Of a DNA stretch of 64,000 nucleotides, positions 38,034 to 49,147 are shown piece by piece (position 1 is the stretch's first letter; each line of letters opens with the position of its first letter). The translations under genes and the position numbers were made by a program. The DNA is from Chytriomyces cf. hyalinus JEL632 (taxonomy: Eukaryota; Chytridiomycota; Chytridiomycetes; Chytridiales; Chytriomycetaceae): contig JAIWWG010000027.1 of assembly GCA_025435555.1 (NCBI GenBank), positions 124,001 through 188,000 on the forward strand, written 5' to 3'. Under the pieces are notes generated by a model. That model made no database searches. It was given only the letters and a program-made list of their open reading frames with translations, and had not been told where the DNA came from.

Positions 38034-38861
38034 ATGGTTGAGGTTGAGAAGCACTTGTATGGGGCCAACAACCTGTCAAGCAACTTGCAACGTGCCCTCT
38101 GTCTGGCAGCTGTGCTTGCTCTCATCTCAAGCCGGGACACGGTGTCGTCAGGGTTTGTTTCTGGCTGGCTGTTCGTGGCGTTATGCCAGGCCTGGCGGTT
38201 CAGCGGGATCGGACCAGTGGCATTGACAGTTGGACTGCTGCTTTGCGGGGGTGGCGGAGTGGGTGCGGGGGTGGGGGCGTGCTGGGTAGCGCCACAGTTG
38301 ATTGCAAGCCGCGTCGCGGGCCATGTGTCGCTGTCGCTCGTGTACTCGGCGACCGCAATTGCGCTAATCAATTGGGTGGCCTTGGTCTATGCGCCACAAT
38401 GTGTCTGGTTCCTGTTTCCATCTGCGGCCCTTGCAACGGGTCTGCTCAGCTGGTCTTTGCTGACTTTGTGGGACGTATCTTCGACTTATTCCTCCTCCGC
38501 ATCCACTTCCACGCTGCATCTGGATTCGAGCGACGACTCGGCGTCTTGCCCGGCACCTGCGGACCTGTTTCTTCGAAGAGTCTATCTCATGGCTGCAATT
38601 GTGCTGGCCATCCCACACGCGTTTGGTCTTCCACTGTCATCGCAATCAGCTCATCTGCCAAATCCGAATCATCTCTCAGCATTGCGTATCGATCCTACTG
38701 GCTTTGGCGTTGTTTCAGCTGAGCTATCGTGGCTTGTTCTCGTTTATGCAGAGCAACTCGGTGTATATGCAGGGATTGCGCACGCATTATTTTATCTCCT
38801 CTTGTCGCTCGTTCTTGGGCCTGGAAGTGCCGTGCTCGTGTGGGCATCGCATCGCTCGTAG
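38034..38861 (+). CDS. Multi-pass membrane protein of unknown function
   Basis: Single exon, 275 residues, not recognised. Six or seven hydrophobic segments are visible, for example LCLAAVLALI, VALTVGLLLCGGGGVGAGVG, YSATAIALINWVALVYA, FLFPSAALATGLLSWSLLTL, YLMAAIVLAIPHAFGL and IAHALFYLLLSLVLG. A Ser/Asp-rich loop lies between the fourth and fifth. The gene is closely spaced after the HNH gene (42 bp), but no functional link can be stated. Confidence 0.6.
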   Translation: MVEVEKHLYGANNLSSNLQRALCLAAVLALISSRDTVSSGFVSGWLFVALCQAWRFSGIGPVALTVGLLLCGGGGVGAGVGACWVAPQLIASRVAGHVSLSLVYSATAIALINWVALVYAPQCVWFLFPSAALATGLLSWSLLTLWDVSSTYSSSASTSTLHLDSSDDSASCPAPADLFLRRVYLMAAIVLAIPHAFGLPLSSQSAHLPNPNHLSALRIDPTGFGVVSAELSWLVLVYAEQLGVYAGIAHALFYLLLSLVLGPGSAVLVWASHRS

Positions 38862-39029
38862 AAAACACCAAAAAACGAACACTTTGACCAATAATCAGCA
38901 TCGTTCCTCAGCATCCCATGCCCAAAGAGAGAAAAGAGCGCAGGAAGGGACGTTTCGAACAGTGTTGCAATAATAAACCTCAAATACCCCAAATGAACTC
39001 ACACAAAAAGTGTTCATAAAATATCCCAC

Positions 39030-41860
39030 ATGATAGTCAAAATCACCTGTTCTCCCAACGCAAGTGGCTTTGTTATCGGAAGCCCTGGGCTCGACCATAG
39101 CGGCATAACTGTGGAGGGTGTTGTGCATCTGTCGTTTAGCAAGGCGCAGCAGCATGTAGAGCTGCTATCAGTCTCTTTGGAGGTACTTGTTGTACCACCC
39201 CTCACACGCCGCAAGGACTGACCCTTGCCGTTATTGTTCGACACAGGCCTTCATCAAAACACCGAAAGATGGCGTTGCGAGATCATCTACAAACAGCACC
39301 ACTTCAACAACACTCTTGCAACTAACGGCAAACCTAATTGAACGAAACAAGCCGAACGCCTTCTTTCGATCAAATAACCCCGTCCATAATCCAGTATCAC
39401 TCTTTCAAGGCAATCCCTCGAAGGCAGCGTTGTCCAGCCAACACCAACAACGTCCGCCGCAGATCCGCCAAAACAGCGGCAACAGCAGCTCTCCTTCCCT
39501 GCTCTCAGCCACGACAACTGTAAAACAATCCGAACCCTTTCGATCTGCTTCTCCCTCAGGAGCGTCTGTAGCAGCAGCATCCCGAACAATGGAGTTTCCC
39601 TTCTCCTTCACACTCAATCCTGACACGGTTGCAAATTTGCCTCCCAGTATCCAACTAAGCCCTAGTGGGCCTAGCAACGGCAGTCCGTACGGGCTCAGAT
39701 ACGTTTTGAAAGCAGTGTGCAAGTATTCTGGGGACGAACCTTCATTCTCCAAAAGTGCAAGTCCGCCGGGAACTGTATACGGAAGTGGTCGCAGCAATGT
39801 TGGAGGGACCGCAGGAATCGATGGATCCAGTAGCTCAAGCGAAAGTGCGCATGTCTTTTCAAACTTGTACGAAGCAGGGCTGAGTGCTGTATCAGTAAGC
39901 AACAACGGCAATGTAACATCAAATTCCTCCAACGGTGGCGCCTTTGGACTCTTACTAAACGGAGTTATTGGAATATCAAACTCAAATGCATCCTCAACAG
40001 CGTCGCAAAATGGATCCTCAGCAGTTTCCGTTGTATCGAATGGTACCACCGCCATGTCCGCTGCCGCCCCTCTTACCACAGATCGATTTAAAGTAGCAAC
40101 GGATCAACGCATTGTGACCTGGTCTGACTTCCGCGAGTCGAATCTCGTTGCAGTTATGAAGAACAAAATATTGGGGTCCTGGATGGACTCTCTTGTCACA
40201 ACCATTGCCACAGTCAATGCACATTCAGGAATCCGCGAAGACGACTTACCTAGTCTCGTAAACCAAGTCCTTGGCGTGTCGGACGTGTGGATGCATCTGC
40301 GGTCACCTCAGACCACCTCGACTCAAAACCAAGTACATAATTCCCCTAAGTTGGATGGGAAAGAATCGCTGTATGAACACTACCGGAATTCAATTCACCA
40401 TTTGATCACCCGCGGCGCGGGGAATCCTATTCGGCGCATCCAGCGATGCAGTGTCCCCGAAAGACACACGGCTGAAGGGAAACCGGTTGTCGTCGTGGGT
40501 GCAGGCGGTTGGATGAGTGCGGTCGAGTTTGAAAGCGATACAATTTGTTATGGTGATCGACGGTATGTCAAGTTTCGGATTTTGGAGCCAGAGTACTACG
40601 AAAAATTAAGGGACCAGGAGGGTCGGTTGAATGGGTATGCGGACATAGAGAATCGCGAAGGAGTGGAGCAAGATATTCGCGTGCGGAGGGGTACGGCGCA
40701 GTTTGAGGTGATTTTGGTCGAATCTTGGAATTGGGTGGGGATGGCGGAAAAGAGTGGGTCTCGAGAGATTAAGCTACTAGAACTTTCTGAAGAGTACGTG
40801 GACGAATTTGGCGAAGAGCAGATGGTAGGCGTATTTTATTGTCCTCTGAACTCACCACTGACGTATGCTGTATGAAATGCAGGCCTTAATCACATTTCCA
40901 GACTTCTTGCTTCCTTCCATCAGAGTCCCTCACATTCACATTTGTCACAAGCTCATTTTCCGATTCGTGATTCCCCAGTCCTTGATTCGGCCAGCCAACA
41001 GAGTGCCGGACTTTGGGCACGCATCCAGCATCATACCCCGCGAGCCTCGAAGTTTGGCACATATCAATTCCTTTTCGGCTCTCAAGGCATCCGTGCAGAC
41101 TCAAAAATCCTTCACCGACCTCGAACACACAGTGTCCACAGCTGCCATCAAAGTTGCTTCATTTTCCCGATCTGACGCGGAATTTTTGTTTGAAAACCCC
41201 TCCAAACTTCCTGAATCTGTCCTGAGCCTGCTTCCAAACGAATTCATTGCCCGTGCAAGAGCAAAGCTGGACCAAAAAAACGGGTCCAATAGACGCGCTG
41301 GTGGTCATCTTCATCCTCCACAACAATACCATCGTAGTCGCCGAGCTTCCACAACAAGCAGCAACGATTCATCGTTTATACTGGGACAAGGGGCCTCGCG
41401 ATCAAGCATGGATTCTGTCCATTCCAACAACTCGGCCAAATTGGCTTCCACATCTGCACCAGTGGCAACGAACACTCCCGCCTTTGGCCATGCAAAACCA
41501 TCCTCCACAGTGTCATCGTTCGGTTCTGTCACATCCTCAACCAGCACAGCAATCCCAACCGCGTCTCCATCGAGCAAACCGAGTATGATGCGTAGTATAT
41601 CCACAAACGGGCGGTTCGGCCTTCTCTCGAACGCATCTTCTCAAAAGAATCCGGCGCCCGTGGCTGGGGGTGTGATGATGCCGAAGCTGCCGTTGCCGTC
41701 AGTCGCGTCTGCAGTTTCTGGGATGGCTCCGACGAATTCGTCCATGGATTTGAGGAGTGCTTCTGCGGCGTCATCGACGCATTCAGGGGGTGGGAAACAG
41801 CTTGTAAGTACTATGGATCTGCAGTTGTGTGATAATTTGTCCAAAAGCGGGTTTCTATGA
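39030..41860 (+). CDS. Arrestin-like protein 3 (long, Ser-rich)
   Basis: Three exons (39030-39182, 39247-40824, 40883-41860) give 902 residues in consistent phase. The N-terminus fits an arrestin N-lobe: MIVKITCSPNASGF, then SGITVEGVVHLSFSKA, VELLSVSLEAFIKT, and later FPFSFTLNPDTVANLPPSI and YGLRYVLKAVCKYSG. A Ser/Asn-rich insert divides it. The C-lobe half includes RYVKFRILEPEYYEKL, FEVILVESWNW and PSIRVPHIHICHKLIFRF, the usual arrestin closing strand. The last ~250 residues are Ser-rich. It is much diverged from the pair at 11.7-16.6 kb. An adaptor role is inferred from the fold only. A GTAAGT at 41803 could be an unused donor or point to a further exon. Confidence 0.65.
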
Positions 41861-42063
41861 TAACAAAAATAAAGCAAACACGAACTTTACAAACGGGTAT
41901 GCTTTCGTTTATGCGCGATTGTAGAATTATGGTTTACTTTGGTGAAGGTGGATGTTTTATTGATGCCATTTTTGAACACGTGTTGTTTGCGAAAGTTCGC
42001 GTCTCCTGACAGCCAAAAAAAACAAAACAATGGAACAAGAATAAAGAAAAAGGAAGGCATTTT

Positions 42064-44083
42064 TCACAACTTGGACGCTTTTGAAGAAGCGGTATCTTGG
42101 ACGCGAAGAACTCTGCGCAAAATCTTGCCACTTGCGGCCTTTGGAATTTCGTCAATGAAGACAACACCCCCACGCAGTTTCTTGTGTGGAGCCACCTTTT
42201 TGTCAATAAACTGGACAATTTCGGTTGCAGTGGTGTGCACTCCAGGCTGTTTTGTTTATGTCAGTGAGAGGGTATGCATGCATTAAAAAGAAGAGACAGA
42301 AAAACCCACCTTCAAGACAACGTAGGCTCTTGGAACTTCACCTCCAGCTTCATCAGGGCGTCCAATAACAGCTGCATCCGCAATGGCAGGATGTTCCAGA
42401 AGATAAGCCTCCAATTCCGCAGGAGGGACTTGGAAACCCTTGTACTTGATGAGTTCTTTCAGACGGTCAACAATGTAAAACAAGTTGTTCTCATCGACAA
42501 CGGCAATGTCACCTGATGATGCGAGTAGATGAGCAAAACAGATTGCAGAAAATTTTCGCAGGACTAACCAGTATGGAACCATCCATCCTTATCAATCGAA
42601 TTGGCAGTGGCGGTGGGATTGTTATGGTAACCCTTCATAATGTTTGGCCCACGCAGCCAGAGTTCCCCTTCCTTGTTAAATCCGACATCCTTTTCAGTGT
42701 CTGGATTCACAAGACGCGCCTCAACGCTTGGGATCAAGAGACCAATTGATTTTGGATACTTGAGGGCGAGTGCAATGGGCATAATCGTGGCGGCAGGTGA
42801 AGTCTCTGTCAGCCCGTACGCCTGGAATAACGTGACTCCGAGCCTTTTGTGAATGGCTGAAACAAGCTCCGGAGCAAGCGGGGCGGCCCCGCTCATGAGG
42901 CCTCTCAGTTTTGGGAATTTGAACTGATCGACCATTGGATGCTTTGCAAGCGCCAAGGCAATGGGTGGCACAATTTGAGCAGTTGTAACATTGTACTTTG
43001 CAAGCGACGTAAGAAACAGGGGGAGCTCGAATTTCGGAAATACGACGAGTGTGTAACCGCGGTGGAAGCAAATATGGAGCGAGATGGTGAGGCCGTAGAT
43101 GTGGAAGAAGGGAAGCACGCCTGTCCACACGTCGCCTTCGCGCAGGTCTTTTGCTTTTTCTTGGAACTTGTCGTACTGAAGGATGTTTGCGATGACATTG
43201 TACTGAGTGGTTTGGACACCTGTGGAATGTGGCACGTGGGGTGTATTCGTTAGGCATCTTTCATCGCAAAAGAAATCATGCTCGGATCGGCGGCACCTTT
43301 GGACAGTCCGGTTGTTCCCGAACTGTAACACAGGTACGCTGGCTGCTCTTTGATCTCCTGGCGAGAGAATTTAACGACAGGCGCGGGAACATAGTTTGCG
43401 TCCGAAATTTGCGAAATGGATCTGAATCGGCCGCCAGATTTGTTCACTGGCCCGTCGTCAAAGAGAATGATTCTGCTCTCTGGGATTCCAACCTTAGCCG
43501 CGGCAGCCGAGGCGGTCGCGATGAAGGTTGGGTGAACAAAGAGGTATTTGGCACGAGAGTCCTTCAGTTGGTAGGCGAGTTCGTCCACATTGTAAGTTGG
43601 ATTTGCGGGCGAGACAGAGCCACCCGCTTTGATGACTGCGTGGATGACGACAGGGAATCTGTGGTGCCACATGGGGGTTAGCAAATGATCGATGCAGCCA
43701 AGCATCAAGTCGGATCGAGATATCGAGGTAATGGAAGGCACAGAGAACAGTCTAGCCATCCTTGCGCAATCAAGCACGACTAATACTCAACTGAATGTGG
43801 TTGGGGGCGAACACGCCCACGACATCCCACTTCTGCAATTCCAGTTCGCCATAAAGCGCCGCTGCAAGATGGTTCACCTTCTTGATCAGCTCCGCGTAAG
43901 TGACAGTGGCTCCCGTGGCCGCGTCAATCATTGCGTATCGGTTGAGATGCTTCTTGTAGCCGCTGAAGACAATCTGATGCATATCGACTGGGGTGGGGCG
44001 TGTCAATACTCATATCCCAATGACGAGTGAAGCTGTACCAGTTTCTGGGATGGCGACATCGCCCATTGTGCTCTTGAAGACCA
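42064..44083 (-). CDS. 4-coumarate-CoA-ligase-like acyl-CoA synthetase with C-terminal SKL
   Basis: AMP-forming enzyme of the ANL superfamily that activates a carboxylate as adenylate and then makes the CoA thioester. The first exon from 44083 reads [15 protein letters not shown], joined by a 51-nt intron to [14 protein letters not shown]. Motifs in order: [20 protein letters not shown], the P-loop [24 protein letters not shown], the Asp motif [17 protein letters not shown], and the catalytic Lys motif [11 protein letters not shown]. The last residues are SSKASKL, a canonical peroxisomal targeting signal (PTS1). Length fits 4CL-like enzymes. The substrate cannot be read; fatty or aryl acids are possible. 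The gene diverges from ALG12 across 396 bp. Confidence 0.9.
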
Positions 44084-44479
44084 TGTTTTAGTTGAGTTCT
44101 TTTTTTGGAAACAGTGATGCGTGTATTCAGGCATTACCAACACAGTCATTCTGACACGTGAGGAAATAGCGTCTCTCTGTGCGCCTGATTCGATGCGAAC
44201 CTTTCTGATGCAGCACTGCCGCCCTGCTGGACTGCGAGGCCGGCTGTTCATCCGATGCCTTCTCTCAGCAGTGCATTGTAATGGCAACAACAAAAGTACA
44301 TCCCTCCCCACACAGCAAACAACAACCGCGTCGGTGCCAGACCAGCTGTGAATGCACGCACAACAACGCAACAACCAAAACCAGAACATATGACTTCAGC
44401 TGTGGAGATGGCGCCACCGCCCACTTGTTCAGATTTCTCACCACCCCAATTTATTGTGCTTCCAAGAATCTTCTGAAAA
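44084..44479. promoter_or_regulatory. Divergent intergenic region between the 4CL-like gene and ALG12
   Basis: 396 bp between two opposed start codons. No gene is seen and no factor-binding site is assigned. It must hold the promoters of both genes. Confidence 0.5.
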
Positions 44480-46685
44480 ATGACACCGGAACGCAAGAAG
44501 ATGGGCCCTGCCGCAACCCCACCAGCCACTCCAGAGCCATCCAAACCGCAAGCAACAGCGGCTAAGGAGGCAGTTGCACCTCCAGCCATCAAGTCGCTAT
44601 ACTCACCCGAAGTCCTGACCAACGACCACACGAACATCAACTACCATGACTTCATCGCCATTGTCCCGCCCATCTTTTACGACCTTGCCTTGCTTCTCTT
44701 CATGGTCCACGGTATCAATACGGCCCCTTACACGAAAGTGGAAGAGAGCTTCAACACACAGGTTTCACTTTCTCTTCTTTCGGTCGCCGCTTCACAGCTC
44801 TGACCCTCCATTAAACACGCTCGCGATGCCAGGCTATTCATGATCTCATGATGTACAAAGCCAATGAATTCAGCTCGTATGACCATCTTGCCTTCCCAGG
44901 TGTTGTTCCTCGCACGTTCATTGGCCCCATGATCATGAAGCTTGTGACCCAGCCAATGGTCTCCATTATGACTTCAGACGGAAACAAGAACTTGGACCTT
45001 GATTGGTACTTGTACATTGCCAGATACGTCTTCGCCTTCATCGCGGTATTACAGCTTTTCTTTTCCACGCGATTTCCGTCAATTTAAATGCTCTTTTTCG
45101 TTCAGGTGCACTCTCTTCGAATCTTGCGTCAAGGAGTCACACGTGCTTTCGGCTACACTGTAGCATCTTTCTTTTCATTGATTTGCTTCACCCAGTTTCA
45201 CCTTGTGTTCTGGGGCTCCCGATTCATCCCGAATACCTGGGCTATGATTTTCGTTTCCTACGCGTTTGGTGCACTCTTTGCTTCATGGAATCCTGTTTCA
45301 ACCAAGGAAACTCTCGATGTTTTGCGTGAAAGACAGCGTATTTTTGGAAGTAAGTGTCGGACAAATTTGAAAAAGATCTTCAAAAAGCTTCAAAAATATT
45401 GAAAAACAGCTTTTTGTTAACAGGCCCACCAACCTCTCTGAACGACGGGAAAGTGAGAAAGTTGAAAGTCAGCAGAAAGACCCCTGAAGAAGTGCCTATT
45501 CCCTTCAGTCTCGTCGTTGCACTTGGAAGTCTCACGTTTGCGTCCATCGTGTTCCGACTCGAGTTGCTGGCTCTTTTCGTCCCGCTCTTTTTGTCGGAAG
45601 TGTTCATCTTCAAACACATCAAAGTCGTTCCCGCTTTTGTTACAGTTGCTATCTTTTCCCTGATCTCACTCAGTGCAACCGTTCTCACTGACACACTAAT
45701 GTGGCAAAGCGAATCTCTTCTCTGGCCTGAACTGAAGGTGTTCAGCTTCAATGTTCTCCAAGGCCGAAGCTCCGAATACGGAACGTCTCCACCTACGTAC
45801 TACCTGACTCACTTGCTCCCCAAAATCGCGCCTCTCGCGTTCCCCTTGGCCCTGCGCGCATACGTTGCCGATCCACGCGTCCAACGTTTCATGAACCCAG
45901 CGCTCATCTTTATTGCAACACTCAGTCTCGTTGGCCACAAGGAATGGCGCTTCCTCTTCCCAATTCTTCCACTTGTGAACGTGGCCGCTGCAATCACCTT
46001 GACCCGTGTACACCGTCTCGGATGGATGACAAAAGCTTCACAACCCGCTCACACAACGGGGTCACCACAGTTCTACCACAAACCACTGGCCCTCTTGATC
46101 CCAGTCGCGCTTGCTGTAAGCTTTGTGGCTGCGAATGCGAGTTTGGAAGTTAGCAGCTTGAACTACCCCGGAGGCGTCGCGTTACGAGCTGTACACGATT
46201 ACGTCAAAATGTCAGACATTGAGGATGGCTGGCCAGTTGTTCATATGGACGTGTACACGTGCCAAAATGGTGCAAGTCGGTTTTTGGAAATGGGAAGAAA
46301 AGATGGATGGACGTACCGCAAAGATGAGGGTTTATCGCGAGATGACGAGTTTGTTAAAGCAGGATTTTCACACTTGCTTACAACCACTCCTGAACTGCAT
46401 GTTGGTGCTGGATGGAATGAACTTGGCGTGGATGGAAAACCTGTGGGCCCTGCCAAAGGAAGCAAGTGGGAAGTGGTTCCTGGATACATTCATGCCTTGA
46501 AAGACGTCAAGATTGATTTTGGGCCAGGTGGTGCTATGGCTTGGGCTCAGCAGACTGCTGAAAAAGTGATGCAGGACGGGATTGAATGGAGACCCAAGCG
46601 GCACGTGTATGGAGTCAAGTTGCCGATTGAAGTGCGCAAAGAGCCCAAAATCTACCTGCTTCAAAAGAAGGGATGGAAATCTTGA
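44480..46685 (+). CDS. ALG12: ALG12 alpha-1,6-mannosyltransferase (dolichol-linked Man7GlcNAc2)
   Basis: ER-membrane GT22 enzyme adding the eighth mannose to the N-glycan precursor from dolichyl-phosphate mannose. Exon 1 carries APYTKVEESFNTQ, exon 2 AIHDLMMYKANEFSSYDHL with AFPGVVPRTFIGP, matching the family's conserved first luminal loop. Multiple hydrophobic segments follow (for example FSLVVALGSLTFASIVFRLE), then a GTSPPTYYLTHLLPKIAPL loop, HKEWRFLFPILPLVNVAAA, NYPGGVALRAVHDYV, and HMDVYTCQNGASRFLE near the end, all typical of ALG12. Four or more exons. No ER-retention motif is evident, as usual for multi-pass members. Confidence 0.92.
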
Positions 46686-47159
46686 TTTTCCTTTTTTGTT
46701 TAGGCCCTTTTTTGTTCTGTTTTTTTTTTTACTTTCTCCTTTTTTGGTTCCTTCTTTCGCTAAGTTAAGAGACGACAGATGAGGACTTTTTCATCCCATC
46801 ATCATGTTCATAAAGTAAAAAACGTGGTCTTGTGGAAAACTGAAGCTTATTTTGGTGTCCCAATTACTCATCATGAAATAAGGCAGAACACCAACAATCG
46901 CATTCCAAAGCAAGAACTTTGAGCACAGCGTCAAAATTATGCGAGGGAACACCGAGGCTTCTGAAGCATTCGAGAAAGAGGCGTGTTTGCAGAGCACAGA
47001 CAGTCGTTTTATTACAGCGCCATAAACTTGACTGGAGAAAAAACGTACAGACAAAGACCGTGTGGGCTCATCATCACATGCGATGTGAAAACAAAAAAGA
47101 AGAAAGAGAGAGCGACAAACTGAAAAAGTTCAGACGGAGTCCAAGTCCGAGCAAAAAAT
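46686..47159. other. 3' regions of the convergent ALG12 and desaturase genes
   Basis: 474 bp, T-rich on the left and with poly-A-like signals. No gene is supported; probably two 3' UTRs and terminators. Confidence 0.5.
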
Positions 47160-48788
47160 TTACTTGGAAGCCGTAGATTGCTTCTTCGCAGCCATTTCTT
47201 TGACGTACACTAGAAAAAAAAGATTGAAGAAAAGGATATGTGAGACAGTGGCAGGGAGAAAAAGGTGGAAGAAAAAATACTCACCATCTTGGTTCACAAA
47301 CTCCCAGTAGGTGGGTCCGTTTCCGTCGCGACGAATCATCCACTGCCTGGTAGAGTACCAGTGATGTTGAATAAGCTCAACCAATGGGAAGCCACGAACA
47401 AGCTTGTATGCAGCGCCCAATTGTGGGCGAAGAATTTCTGTGGCTTCCATCAGGTTGTAGTGTGGAATCGAAGTGGAAAACAAGTGGTGAACGACGTGGC
47501 CATTGGTGATGTTGTGCTGATTTTGTTTGTAGCGCATGACGGGGTTAGCCACATATTCTGATTAATTCCGTCGGTGAAGGGCAACTTACCATAACGGCAT
47601 CCAAAGCTCCGGTGTTGGTGTCATAGACTCTGTCGATGGTTTGCAGTCCGCCGCGGAGGTAATCCCAGGCCTCGTCACTGTACACAATGGTTCCATCACC
47701 GTGGTGCTGCAAGTATGTGACTTTGTACAACCACTTAAAATAAAGGATAAATGATTAGATAGGATGATCCGGTGGGGAAGGAAAAAGACGGAAGGCAGAA
47801 TCGGAAGAAAGACTCACAAAGTTGAAGATCAACCACGGAACAACGTAAATCCAGACAAATCTTTCCCATCCCCAGAAAGCGACAAAGGACGCGAAAAAGC
47901 CGACGCAAACGAAAGAAGAAACAGCGCATTGAACCATGTCCTTCGTAGTGTGAAACAAGCGGCTCGAAAATGGGTTGAAGTGCGAACCGTCGGGGAATCC
48001 AGCGAGCAAGTACACGAAAAAGTACAGGAACGGAATGAAGAAGGGCTGGTCCTTCATAATCTTTTCGATTCCCTCGTCCTCTCTATCATACCAGCCGTGA
48101 CTCTTGTCCTTTGTTTTGTTTTGGTGGTACGCGTGGTGTGTTGAGTGGGATTTTGCCCAGGGCCAGAAGGGGACCAAAATGAATCCGTGGGACAAGTGGC
48201 CCATAGCAGCGTTCAATGCTTTGCTGTCGGAGAAGGTGTTGTGTCCGCAGTCGTGTCCGACGACAAACAGGCACCACATGAAGAGTCCGAGCACTGTCAC
48301 ATGTGTTAATTAATTTTTTTTGGTCTGTTTTTTGGAAGTTTGATTCCCCCGATGCGCACTGAGGACCGAATCGAAAAAAGTTTCGGCCACACAGAAAGGG
48401 CGAAACAAAGAAAAGAGAAAAAGCCGCGAAAATGAACGCAGCGAGAAGCGACTTACCGTTTGCATAGATGACGTACATTGGCCAGCTGATGTCGTCCGAG
48501 TAGAAGCGCAGGCACGCAAAGATGACTGTCAAGTCAGTGGCCAGGTACCACATGCTGTGGGCCACGTTCTTCTCAAAGATGTGAGGAGGGAGCGCCTTCC
48601 GCAGAGCACCGACCGTGAGCTTGTCCTTGCCGACACCTAGCGGCAGCAGACAGAGACCGTTGCAGGATGAGCTTCGGGGCAAGAGTAGCGGCGTGGGTGC
48701 ATGCAGGACGGGACTCACCGGCATCGACGTCGTCGCTCGCGCCCGCCTTTGTCGCGGCACGTGGGGCCGTCTTGACTGCTGAAACCAT
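47160..48788 (-). CDS. Omega-3/Delta-12-type fatty acid desaturase
   Basis: Membrane di-iron desaturase acting on acyl chains. Exon 1 encodes MVSAVKTAPRAATKAG. Later exons carry VGKDKLTVGALRKALPPHIF, then the three His boxes: GHDCGHNTFS, KSHSTHH and GHVVHHLFS. YLRGGLQTIDRVYDTNTG precedes box 3, a layout shared with omega-3 enzymes. The HDCGH form of box 1 is more typical of omega-3 than of Delta-12 (HECGH) enzymes, so omega-3 is favoured but the regiochemistry is not proven. Box 3 is reached through a 73-nt intron (GTAAGT at about 47588, acceptor CAG before HNITNGHV). The C-terminus is VYVKEMAAKKQSTASK, cytosolic. Convergent with ALG12. Confidence 0.91.
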
Positions 48789-49147
48789 TTCAGTCCTTTT
48801 TTTCTTCTTTGACAGCAAATCTCCAAAGCATAGAAAATTTCCACTAAACAAATGAAACGAACCCAAAAACTGTGAATTTTGAATTGAAAAAATGAATTGG
48901 TCGACACTGCACACCCACATTTACCCGGTTCGAGCGCCGGGATTACGCCGGCACTGCTTCAAGCGCCGGATATTGTTCAAGCACATGCCGCTAACTGCCG
49001 TGGACGGTCTGCACTCGAAAAGGTCCGCGACTGCCAGGCTGCCTGTGATGTTGTCAGGCACTTAAGTACTTCCGCCTCGAGTTTGTCGATACAGTCCAAA
49101 CAAATCCTGAGGATTGAGTAAACAAAAAAAATAAAGTTCCTTTGAAA
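48789..49147. other. Divergent region between the desaturase and F-box genes
   Basis: 359 bp between opposed start codons. It contains a possible small two-exon gene (separate entry), and must hold the promoters of both flanking genes. Confidence 0.4.
48852..49121 (+). CDS. Possible small two-exon protein (about 68 aa), unrecognised
   Basis: A tiny exon (48852-48871, MKRTQK plus two bases) can be joined to a long open frame (48935-49121) through a 63-nt intron in matching phase (GTGAAT donor, GAG acceptor). The product begins MKRTQKLAGITPALLQAP and has a CRGRSALEKVRDCQAAC segment. The acceptor is weak and no branch site is clear. The codon content of the second part looks coding. No family is recognised. 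It could equally be chance or an unrelated exon. Confidence 0.25.

Noticed and set aside
47510-47610. Apparent frameshift before the third His box of the desaturase
   Set aside because: A 73-nt intron with GTAAGT donor and CAG acceptor before HNITNGHV restores the frame and the family alignment.
48925-48965. tRNA-like CCGGTTCGAGCGCCGG hairpin
   Set aside because: No matching acceptor stem or D-arm upstream; it is a short GC hairpin at a possible exon start.
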